Assembly: GCA_037367405.1 (NCBI GenBank)
Contig: JAZKJV010009322.1
Location: forward strand, 124,001-188,000
Length of the DNA stretch: 64,000 nt
Direction of reading: 5' to 3'
DNA from: Ottelia alismoides
Lineage: Eukaryota > Streptophyta > Magnoliopsida > Alismatales > Hydrocharitaceae
Below, one piece after another: positions 12,471-22,094 of the stretch (position 1 is its first letter; each line of letters begins with the position of its first letter). The notes beneath the pieces were generated by a model. The model saw only the letters and a list, made by a program, of their open reading frames with translations. It made no database searches and was not told where the DNA came from. The translations under genes and the position numbers were made by a program.

Positions 12471-12840
12471 TTGCATAGTGGACCTTGTCTTTGTCTGTAT
12501 TTGCTTTTATACCCCTGTTTGTAGTGGAACACGTGCTTCGACACGTGCGTTTGTGGGATATTTGCATGTACGGACCTATGGTTTCCGGGTGTTAATGAAT
12601 GAAGTTATACTTTTGATATCTGCAGAAATACCCCTGTGAGTGGTTTAATTGTGCATATGCATTATTTAGTGGGTAATTTACACTTATACCCCTGGACTTT
12701 TAGTACGTGTTATCAAATAGTCCAGGGACCTAAGTTTTCTTGCAAATAGGTCCCTGAGTGCCCAGGTCACGCGCCTCGTGCGTGCATTATTGGAGAATTT
12801 GCACCGGACCCCCTGGAACTTGTTTTATTTGCGTACAGGT
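12471..12840 (+). repeat. Degenerate ~60-bp periodic array (TTTGCA / GGTCCCTG modules)
   Basis: TTGC-type cores, each followed within about 6-15 bases by ACCCCTG, GGTCCCTG or GGACC, start at 12471, 12501, 12562, 12620 (CTGC), 12678 (TTAC), 12740, 12799 and 12829. Steps are 30, 61, 58, 58, 62, 59 and 30. Similar arrays lie in 3' LTR A (from 26534), LTR B (35490-35770) and, inverted, LTR E (49438-49680). Confidence 0.75.
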
Positions 12841-13820
12841 CCCTATGCACTGTACCATTGTTTTTTATTTTAATAAAATAGCAAACTAACTCCAAATTTG
12901 ATGAAAATTGGGCACATGGATCCTGCCATGGTGTAAAATTTTCTCTAAATTTTGGAGACATTTTTTATTATTTTTGATATTTTGAAAACTTCAAAAACAC
13001 ACATTTTCTTTACTGTCTAGATTTAAAAATAATAAAAAAATTATAAAACACCTCTAAACATTACAAAAAAATTACATATTGATTCTTTTGTGTTATTTGA
13101 TTTTCTGACCAATTTTGGTCATTTTTGGATTTATAAAACCCATAAAATTTACAAAACCCTTAGAAACCTATAATAATTCTAATAATTTAAAAAAAATCAA
13201 AAATTATTAATTCTGGTGCCTAAATTTTCCTTGCATTTTTTACTATACAGGAAAATTACCTTACCTTGATAGGACCATTATCCATTTTATTTTGGTCCTC
13301 CAAGTCTGACTAGACAGTACCTCTCTTTTCTTGTCTTGTTTCATTTTTAGAAAATTCAATAAAAATCAGAAAATTACCAAAAATTAACCAAAAATAGAAA
13401 AATTATAAAAAACATAAAAACATTTTTGTTTGAATTTTTGGATGATTTTTGAGTAGCTAAATAATTATTTGTAGTTGCTTGATTTATTGCTTTTCTATTT
13501 TCTTTATTAATTGAAAAATCCAAAAAAAAAATTAAAAACATTAAAAATACACCAAAAAGCATTTTATTTTATTTTATCTTTATTTAGACTACTTCGTCGG
13601 CCATGAGGCCATTACGTGCTCCCTAAGTCCGACCCTGGTCGCTATACCAGGCTAATCCAATAGCTAGGAACGCTATTATTTTTATTTGATTTTCATTCTA
13701 TTTTGGTGGTCTGCTCATATTTTTCTTGATTGAGCCGAGTTTTCTATCGATCCGGGTCGCAACGATCCGAGTGCGATATTTTTACCTGATCCGGATTGGT
13801 AGGATTTTGGCTTATCAAAA

Positions 13821-13838
13821 TGGCGCCGTTGCCGGGGA
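13821..13838 (+). other. Primer-binding site complementary to tRNA-Asp
   Basis: TGGCGCCGTTGCCGGGGA is the perfect complement of the 3' 18 nt, including CCA, of plant tRNA-Asp. It begins three bases after the LTR CA. This PBS is characteristic of the Athila lineage. Confidence 0.93.
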
Positions 13839-15526
13839 GCACGGCTTAGTAGTTTTTATTTTTATTTCGTTTTCTTTTTCGCGGTTTTCCGCGGCTCTTT
13901 CTGAGTCTGTGGCTTTTCGCGGCTTTTTCTTTTTCATTTATTTTTGTTTTATTTTATTTTCTTTTCTTTTATTTTTGTTCTTGTTTGATTTTGCTTGTTT
14001 AATTTATTTGCCAATTTGCACATTTACCCCTGTTTAGTTTCCTGCTTTTATTTGATTATTTTACCTGGTTGATAACACTTTTTTGCTTTCTTGCGAGGGC
14101 TTGAGGACCGAGGTGGCGACTCTCGACAAGCCGACGCAACCGCGGGATTCAAAGGCGGCTCCCTTCTTCACGGAGCCACAGGAGAGCGTGAGGAGTAGCT
14201 GAGTGGGAGAGGAGTAGTTAGGTTTTATTTCAGCAAATTTTGAATTGTTGTAATAACACAGGGACACTCAGCAGGACTTATACTATTTCGGGTCTGTTTC
14301 GCCGAGCACCGGTGTGCTCGGGGGACCCTTAGGTTTTTCGCGGCTTTTTACGTGGTTTTCGTTTTTAGCTGCCTTTTCCGGTTTCACGCGATTTTTATCG
14401 AGCCGCTAGGCCTAGGAATTTCTGTTGATTGTGCCGTAATTAGTAGGATCCAAACACCTAATCTATTTGCCTATTCCTATAGTGCGGTAATTTGGACCTA
14501 TTAATAAAAAGTTAATAAAAATAGCTGACTCACTTCCTTCAAGCCTACGTGCCATAGCCTGCCCTGCCAAGCGCTGCTCCTGAACCTGATTTGTCGGGAG
14601 GAGGAGGGGTAGACCGAGATCGGACTCTTTGGATCAGAGGCTGGTGACCAGCTAAATGGTTCTTTCGTGTAGAAGTTGCTATTTAGGGACTCAGTTTTCT
14701 GCTTGCACCATTTAGGTAGTTTTATTTCTGTCTTTCAATTCTACGCGGATCATATTGCATGTAGACTGCTGGAGTCAGGTATGCATCTCTTACTCTGCAT
14801 GCATCATTGATTTTATCGCGCATCGACTTTTTCGTCTTCTCCCCCTGTTTTTGACTTAATAACCGGGAGAACCGAAAAATTCGTTAGGCATTTTTGTTTT
14901 TTTGAAAAATATCTAAAAAGAAAAAAATCATAAAATTGGGGCTGCTAAAACTATTGACCCTAAAAGACACTTGACTTAAAAAACTTTTCTTGCGGAGAGC
15001 AACCCCCACTTTGGTTAGTTTGAATGTGAGAGAGAGTGACCCCGAACACTAGGTAGAGCCCTCCGATACTCTTCTCGACTGATTACCGACTCTTTTGTGC
15101 GGAACAGTCGGTTGAGAAAGTATGAGGTATCCCAACAGGTCACGTAATCGCTATGATATCATGATTGTTTACCAAAATAAAATTGACAAGATAAATTGAC
15201 CGAGCCTTTACGGTCTTCAGCTCGCGTTGCGTTGGTGAACTGGGGGTTTGCTTGTGACCATAGTTTTTCAGATCTCATCCGCCTTACTCGCCACATCAAG
15301 ATGATGGGCAAACGATCTCTTAGGCATCCTCTAGCTGCACCGCTTTCGGGCGCGTCTACCCGTTCATCTAGGTTGGTTCGCGAGAGCCGAGACCTGCTCT
15401 CTGAACCCGAGTATGATTCCACCATGTTCCCCCTCGACCCCCTTTCTTTCGGTTCCGAGAGACCAGTGCCAGAGGAGAGACTATCTGATTTATCGGCACC
15501 TGAGTTTGGATCGTTTTGCAGAGACT
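13839..15526 (+). other. Copy A 5' leader between PBS and gag
   Basis: This is 1.7 kb of transcribed leader. The first part is T-rich (13850-14050), followed by GC-richer blocks at 14090-14200 and 14280-14420. A frame at 15196-15546 (116 codons, a different frame from gag) encodes a basic, Ser/Arg-rich peptide that overlaps the presumed gag ATG by 20 nt. It could be a frameshifted gag N-terminus or an upstream ORF. It matches no domain I recognise, and the other copies in the window have lost this region. Confidence 0.6.
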
Positions 15527-18205
15527 ATGGCCAGCAGTTCCGATGATCGCACTAGAGGTTCATAGCCTGAGAATTTCATTTTAGACCAGGGTGGGATCAA
15601 CTCCTCCCTGATCGCCTCCCTCGAGACAGTGTAGTAGTAGTTGAGGGATCAGGGAGCTTTCATGTTGGATATGAGACGCGAGATGGAGCAGATGAGAGAG
15701 GAGCGAGAGAAGCGTAGAGACAGGCCGAGGGTCCCAGATCAGGCAGCAGCAGCAGCCGCAGCCGCAGCTGCAGCAGCCGCAGCCGGAGTGGCAGCCGCCG
15801 CGGCAGGAGCAGAGCAGCCGAGATCGATGCGGGAGTTGCACAACCCCGGATCGACCCTGAATCATCACTGGGTTGTTTTACCAGCTATCGTGGGGGACTT
15901 CAAGTTCCCCCCGAACACCTTGCAGCTCCTCCCCCGTTTCCATGGGCTCGCCACTAAGGAGCCCCATCTCCACCTCCAGGAGTTTCTGATGATTAGCAAC
16001 ACCATCCACGACCGTCAGGTGGACCAGGACACGATACGGATGATTGCCTTCCCCTTCTCCCTAGCTGATAGAGCAGCCATCTGGCTGAAGCATTTGAGGA
16101 AGTTCGTCTACACTTGGGAGCAGCTCCGCACCGAGTACTTGCATAAGTACTATCCACTCGGGCGGACCAATGCCATTAGAGCTGTGATCAACAACTTCTC
16201 CATGCTCCCCAATGAGCAGTTTCACGAGGCATGGGAGAGGTTCAGAGAGCTGACAGACAGATGCCCGCACCATGATATCTCCAAGCCGAACCTTGTTCAG
16301 AGCTTTTTCAGCGGGCTAACACCAGAGCTTCAGGGCTTGGTGAACACTTCTTGTGGCAGGTCTTACTTTGCCAAGGATCACGACCAGGTCTGGGCCATCT
16401 ACAAGGAGATGGCTGAGAACTACATGGTGATGTCCCAGACCCGGTTATACACTCAGGGCAGACCCCAGCAGCCACAGACCGTGCAGTACCAGAGGATAGC
16501 ACGGGTCGACGCCGGTCCTTCCAGTTCGTCCACAGTAGCAGCAGCACAGGCAGAGTCCTCAGCAGAGGACATGGGGATCAGCAGCGAGAAGCTGGACCGG
16601 ATGGAGATTATAGAGAAGAAGCAGTGCCAGGGCATCACGCAGATGGAGCAGATGGCACAGACTTTGAGTGACCTGAAGACACAGCTCATGTGTCTCCAGG
16701 AGGCACAGACGGCTTCACAGCCTCGTCTTCAGGCACGAGGCGATCCGAGCAGCAGCAGCAGCCAGTCCCAGCGCTCCAGATCCCACCAGCAGCCTAGACA
16801 GGTTCATCTTGTATAGGCGGAGCCGTACCAGCAGCCATAGCCCACCTACCAGTCACCGCCATCTCTAGACATGCAGATGGTGGTATACCAGCCGGATCAG
16901 CCTCTGGCAGTGCTCCCGCCACCCCCGTACGATGCAGAGCCATTGATGGATGTCAATGGGATTTGGTATGACCACCCCCAGCCCGACATTCGACGAGACC
17001 ATCCCGGTTTCCGTTGGGGGACCGGAGGTACCCATCCCCAGCTGCAGCCGTCAGGACAGGGTGGCCAGTACGGCCATCAGAGAGAGCACCAGCAGCAGCA
17101 GCCCCCAGTGTACCCACAGCCACAGCAGCAGCAATCACAGTATGTTCCTCGTCCCTATCAGTAGGGACAACCTTGGAGGCATGATCAGCCTCACCAGCAG
17201 CAGCATCAGCAGCCACATTCTTACCCCTCTCAGCCACAGCACCAGTTCCGGCAGCCTCACTACCAGAGAGGCTACCCGTCGGGCTCCCATGAGAGCCCCG
17301 TCTTGGATGATATAGCCCGCCTCCTCACAGATCAGCAGGCTACTTTTCGATGGGAGATGGATGAGTTCCGCCAGGAGATGCGGGACATCGTGAGAGGGAA
17401 GGCCGCCATCCCTGCCCAGATTGAGCCGAATCCCAACAACCTAAAGAGGAAATCTGAGCAGGTAGCTTGTACTGAGTATGCCACTCCTAGTAATGCATTT
17501 GGTGATATGTCTGCATATCTTTTTGATACTGATTTTGTCACACTTAGGAGCGGTAGGATGCCAGCAGGCGGTGCCTCGTCTGAGCGGCACCATGAGGATA
17601 CACCCAGAGCGCCAGGCAAGGAGGATAGCGGTACTGAGGCCGCTAGAGATGACGACGGTGGTAATGATGCCACCATGGATGCTGATCCCACCAGCGGTAC
17701 TGAGGCCGCTGTTTCACCAGTTTGAGGAGGTGGTACTGAGGCCACCCAGGATGCCGAGCCAGAGCGCGGTACTGAGGCTGCGAGTCTTCCAGCCTATGGT
17801 GGTGCTGATGCCACCAAGTCATCTGAGATTCCTGTTGTTTTTCCTGTTGTTATTGATGTATCTTGGAACACTGTTTTGAATAAAGGAAAGGGTTTATTTT
17901 CTTCTGGTCCCATTGTGGTGCATGATGTATGTGTGGATCCGGTCATCGAACCGTCTAGACCCTTTCCTAGTCCATCATCTGAGAAGGACCCTGTGATCCC
18001 CTTCCCTAGAGCCCTTTAGATGGGGAAGGGGAAGAAAAAAGAAAATCCAAAAAAGAGAGAGCAGGAAGAGTTCAGCCAGCACATGGTAGATCGGTTTCAC
18101 ATATAGCTGACTCTTCAGGAGGCTTTGCAGCACATCCCTCTTCTCCAGCGCACCCTTTGAGACAGGACCACAGTCAGGAGGAAGAGGAGGAACCACCACT
18201 CTGAG
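15527..18205 (+). pseudogene. gag: Copy A gag (capsid precursor), stop-interrupted
   Basis: The gag frame can be read from ATG 15527 (context ACTATGGCC) through to protease without a frame change. Features in order: a charged coiled-coil-like segment (15660-15740, MRREMEQMREE), a polyalanine tract encoded by GCN repeats (15744-15800), the retrotransposon gag core (about 15890-16440, with LADRAAIWLKHL and the DRCPHHDIS segment typical of Athila Gag), a Gln-rich tail rich in CAG repeats (16730-17270), the PNNLKRKS block (17430) and an acidic repeat (17630-17814). I see no CCHC zinc knuckle. Stops lie at 15563, 15632-15640 (three TAGs in a row), 16814, 16838, 17162, 17723 and 18017. Several are CAG in copy B. 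The longest uninterrupted part is 15641-16816. Confidence 0.88.
17630..17814 (+). repeat. Two-module repeat in the Gag tail (GTEAA / GGxEAT)
   Basis: Modules GGTACTGAGGCCGCT and GGTGGTACTGAGGCCACC alternate: 17630, 17657, 17696, 17729, 17768 and 17798, i.e. three copies of a pair with a period of about 69 nt (23 codons), separated by Asp/Glu/Pro-rich spacers. Copy B has the same organisation at 27949-28139. One extra module of the second type lies in the protease-RT linker at 18941-18958. Confidence 0.85.
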
Positions 18206-19207
18206 ATCCATGTGCTGACGAAAGCCACATGTTTCGCGATCCAAAACCGTCTGCCAGCCAAGAGGCCAGATTCCGGAGCCCCTTATGTCAGATGCCACAT
18301 CAGAGAGCAGAGGTTCGACCGTACTCTATTAGATAGCGGATCGTCGATCAACCTACTTCCGACAGCCCTTCTCGACCGCTTCGAGTTGGGCACTCTTAGA
18401 CAGAGCAGGAAAGTCCTTCAGTTTGCTGATCGATCTGTCAAGAGGCCGAAGGGGTTGTTGCGAGTCGTTGTCGTCACGATTCAGGGCATGTAATTCCCCG
18501 CAGACTTTGTAGTGTTGGACATGGAGATTCCTGATTCAGTGACCGATACCCCCATCATTCTCGGTCGCCCGTTCTTGGCCACAACCAAGGCAGTGACTGA
18601 CCATGATAGCGGGAAGGTATACTTTCACGTCGAGGGCGAAAGTGTACAAATAGAGACGGTCGAGGACAGCAGAGCTAGAGACAGATCATGCTCAGAGACC
18701 ACTTCATACACAGAGCAGATGACAGATGCTGGGCTAGACATCCACCAGGACTGTGACTTTGTGATCACAGAAGATGAGGCAGTTTGGGAAGACCCAGCAG
18801 CACAGGCCATCCTCTCACTTTCAGATTCCGCTGATGCAGAGACGACAACAGAGGAGAGCTTGGAGAGCACATTCCAGGTCCAGGATACTTCAGAGGCAGC
18901 AGAGCCGGTTCTCGACCGTGAGACATATTCTTGTAATGATGGTGGTGTTGATGCCACCATAAATGATATAGATCCCTCGGAGTCAGATTCTGATTGGGCA
19001 GATTGTGATGATTATATGCCAAACCTGACTTCCACTGAGCCTGCAGATGGGGAGGAGGTAGATGCCGAGCAGAGTAGAGACAGTCCAGTCGGGCAACCTT
19101 CTCCCGTTCTTGAGAGTGACAGAGAGTTTCAGTTCTCCCATGCAGATTTGGCAGCGTTCACGCAGACTTTTTAGAGGCCAGATCCGCCAGCAACCAGTTG
19201 TCCAGAG
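18206..19207 (+). pseudogene. pol: Copy A aspartic protease and protease-RT linker
   Basis: The same frame as gag continues into a retropepsin-like domain. The catalytic motif LLDSGSSINLLP is at about 18327-18362, hydrophobic strands follow, and the C-terminal signature IILGRPFLAT is at about 18554-18583. The enzyme would cleave the Gag-Pol polyprotein as a homodimer. A stop at 18491 (TAA in GCATGTAA; B has an open codon) separates the two parts. After the protease comes an acidic, Ser/Thr-rich linker of about 190 codons (18620-19170) with no recognised domain. It ends at a TAG at 19172 where copy B retains CAG. The continuous frame suggests a single Gag-Pol polyprotein rather than separate ORFs. 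Confidence 0.88.
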
Positions 19208-20750
19208 TTGAAGCCGCTTCCTACATCACTGAAGTATAGATTCCTAGCGTGTGAGCATGAGATGTACCCAGTCATTATCTCTGCTGATTTGACTAGAGAG
19301 CAAGAATCCCGTCTGATAGGGGTTCTTGAAAAGAACCGCAAGGCGATTGGATGGAGCGTAGCAGATCTCCAGGGGATAAGTCCGGCCCTGTGCTTCCACC
19401 ATATTTATCTCGAGGATGAGGCGAAGCCGTCGCGTGAGTTCCAGCGGCGGCTGAACCCGAATCTAAGAGAGGTTGTCTTGAAGGAGATATCGAAATGGTG
19501 GAGCGCTGATTTTATCTACCCCATCTCCGACTCCATGTGGGTCAGCCCTTTTCATGTGGTGCCCAAGAAGACGGGCATCACTACAGTGGTCAGTGAGTTT
19601 GGAGAGGAGATTACTACACGGGTACCCACTTCTTGGCGGGTCTGCGTTGACTACAGGAGACTAAACCAGGCCACCAAGAAGGATCATTTCCCCCTGCCCT
19701 TTATTGATCAGATCATTGAGAGACTGGCGGGGAAGAGCCACTATTGTTTTCTGGATGGGTACTCGGGCTACAACCAGGTGGCCATCGCTCCCGAAGACCA
19801 GGACAAGACCACCTTTACCTGTCCCTTCGGTACATACGCTTTCCGACGCATGCCATTTGGGCTATGCAATGCCCTGTGACCTTTCAGAGATGCATGTTGT
19901 CGATCTTTTCGGACATGGTAGGGGAGTTCTTGGAGGTCTTCATGGATGATTTCTCGATTTACGGCGACGGATTCGACTCCTGTCTTGACTGCCTAGACCG
20001 AGTACTTCAGCGATGTATAGAGGTTCACTTGGTGCTATCTTGGGAGAAGAGTCACTTCATGGTGACTCAAGGGACGGTGCTTGGCCACATCATCTCCAAC
20101 AGGGGCATGGAGGTTGATCCGACCAAGGTAGATGTCATTAGAAAACTCACACCACCGTCCAATTTGCAGCAGTTACGGTCATTCCTGGGGCACGTTGGTT
20201 TCTACTGACGATTTATTCATGATATCAGTAGGATCGCCTGACCGTTGACTGACCTGCTGACGAAAGACACCGAGTTCCTTATCGATGACAAGTGTCTTTC
20301 ATCCTTCGAGACTCTCAAGCTGTGTGTTGTTGAAGCTCCTGTTCTTCAGCCGCTGGATTGGTCTCTCCCATTCGAGATCATGACGAATGCCTCCGATTTT
20401 GCCGTGGGGGTCGTGCTGGGACAGAGGAGGGATGTAGTTCCATTTGTATCCACTACGCTAGCCGCACATTGGATTCTGCGCTGTGGAACTACACAGTCAC
20501 AAAGAAGGAGATGCAAGCCGTAGTGTTCGCCCTAGATAAGTTCAGATCGTACATTATTGGATCTAGAGTGACCCAGTTTACTGATTATACCGCCATCCGA
20601 TACCTCATGGCAAAGAAGGATGCCAAGGCCATACTGACTAGATGGATCCTTCTACTCCAGGAGTTCGACATTGAGATCAAGGATAAGCCTGGAGTCAAGA
20701 ATGTGGTGGCGGATTATCTCTCCCGATTAGAGCATCTTGAGGATTCTGAG
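19208..20750 (+). pseudogene. pol: Copy A reverse transcriptase and RNase H, frameshifted
   Basis: RT motifs in order: the N-terminal thumb-proximal segment ELKPLP...GVLEKNRKAIGW (19208-19360), RVCVDYRRLN (about 19638-19667), FPLPFIDQIIERL, YSGYNQV, FGLCNA (19858-19875), the catalytic FMDDF (about 19941-19955) and SFLGHVGFY (20180-20205). RNase H follows: TNASDF (20384 on), where copies B and C have Asp at the first position, so the first catalytic Asp is Asn here; then KKEM and FTDY; the region ends near NVVADYLSRL (20700-20730). Breaks: a 1-base deletion near 19874 (frame 2 to 1), TGA at 20206 and 20239, and a 1-base deletion near 20450 (frame 1 to 3), all inferred by comparison with copy B. 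The protein would copy element RNA into cDNA; this copy cannot. Confidence 0.92.
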
Positions 20751-22094
20751 CATATTGATCCCATTTGTGAGACCTTCCCAGATGAGGTGATCCTTGCTAT
20801 CGCCTCTCTCTTGTGGTATGCCGATATTGTGAATTTTCTTGTTGCTAAGAAAGTTCCACAAGATTGGCCCAGGCAGAGGCATGAGACCTTCCTGGCGAAG
20901 GCCAAGTCCTACCACTGGGAGGATCCCATCCTTTACCACGAAGGAGTGGATAGCGTCTGGCGTAGGTGCATTCCTCAGGAGGAGCACCATAGCGTCCTCA
21001 CTTACTGCCACAAGCTTGAGGCAGGAGGACATCACTCTGGGAGGAGAACGGCATAGAAAGTACTCCAATCCGGCTTGTGGTGGCCTACCCTCTTCAAGGA
21101 CTCTGATGAGTTCGTGAAGAGGTGTACTGACTGTCAGAGGATGGGCACTTGTGGACAGCGTGATATGATGCCGATGCAGCCCATTCACTTATGTGAGGTT
21201 TTTGACGCATGGGGCATCGATTTCATGGGTCCATTCCCTATGAGTCAGGGATTTGAGTACATTCTGCTAGCCGTTGATTATGTGAGTCGTTGGGTTGAGG
21301 CCATCCCCGCCCGAACCGCTGATGCCAGGACAGTATGCAGATTTTTGAGGAAGCACATCATTACGCGGTTCGGGATTCCTCGAGTATTGATTTCAGATGG
21401 GGGGTCTCATTTCATCAACGACCAGGTGAAGGCCCTTGCTAGCGAGTTCGGCATAGACCATCGAGTTGCCACTCCATACCATCCACAAATGAATGGTCTA
21501 GCCGAGGTGTCGAACAGGGAGATCAAGACTATTCTGCAGAAAGTCGTCCACCATGATCGAAAGGATTGGTCACAGCTTTTGGACTCGGTCTTATGGGCAT
21601 ATAGGACGTCTTTCAAGACACCTTTGGGCACATCTCCCTTTCGCCTCGTATATGGCAAGCCGTGCCATTTACCTGTTGAGCTGAGACACAGGTCACTTTG
21701 GGCAGTCACTGAGATACTTGTTGATTAAGATAGTGTAGGAGACCAGAGGAGGGCAGAGTTAGCAGCCTTGGAGGAGCTTAGAGATACCACCTTCTCAAAC
21801 AACCTACAATACAAGGAGAGAGTGAAGGAGTGGCATGATTCTCACATCAGCCACAAGCATTTTGAGCTAGGACAGAGAGTATGGCTGTTTGATGCGAGGC
21901 CTCATCTATTTCCAGGGAAGCTACAGAGCAAATGGAAGGGACCTTATCTGGTGAGAAAGGTACACGACAACGGTAGCATTGACATATCCGAGTTGTCTTC
22001 TGAGAGTACCTTTCGAGTGAACGGCCAGCGGCTCAAGCCATTTCTAGATCATGAGCCGCGGGTCGTTGATGTTGCCCCTATTCATTTTGCGTGA
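20751..22094 (+). pseudogene. pol: Copy A integrase
   Basis: The HHCC zinc-binding part is visible: YCHKLEAGGHHSGRRT (21004-21050) and CTDCQRMG (21123-21146). The rve core follows with all three acidic residues: Asp in GIDFMGPFP (about 21219), Asp in LISDGGSHF (about 21396) and Glu in NGLAEVSNREIK (about 21505). The C-terminal part contains GQRVWLFDARPHLFPGKL and ends at the stop 22092-22094. There is no chromodomain. Stops: TAG 21054 (CAG in B) and TAA 21726. Otherwise one frame is open from 20358 to the end. The enzyme would insert cDNA with 5-bp target duplications, matching the duplication seen around this element. Confidence 0.92.

Larger units (their letters stand above)
10124..13817 (+). 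repeat. Copy A 5' LTR (3694 bp)
   Basis: It starts TGATGAATACTC and ends GGCTTATCA, three bases before the PBS. The first kilobase is AT-rich. A GC-rich segment follows from about 11080 with the TATA box, then several CACGTG G-box cores (about 12271, 12350, 12530), then a degenerate 60-bp repeat (12471-12840) and a U5-like AT-rich tail. It is a near-identical partner of 24189-27879. Confidence 0.93.

Noticed and set aside
13726..14037. 103-codon hydrophobic open frame across the LTR end and PBS of A
   Set aside because: Phe-rich translation of a T-rich leader. It crosses the LTR/PBS boundary and has no conserved counterpart.
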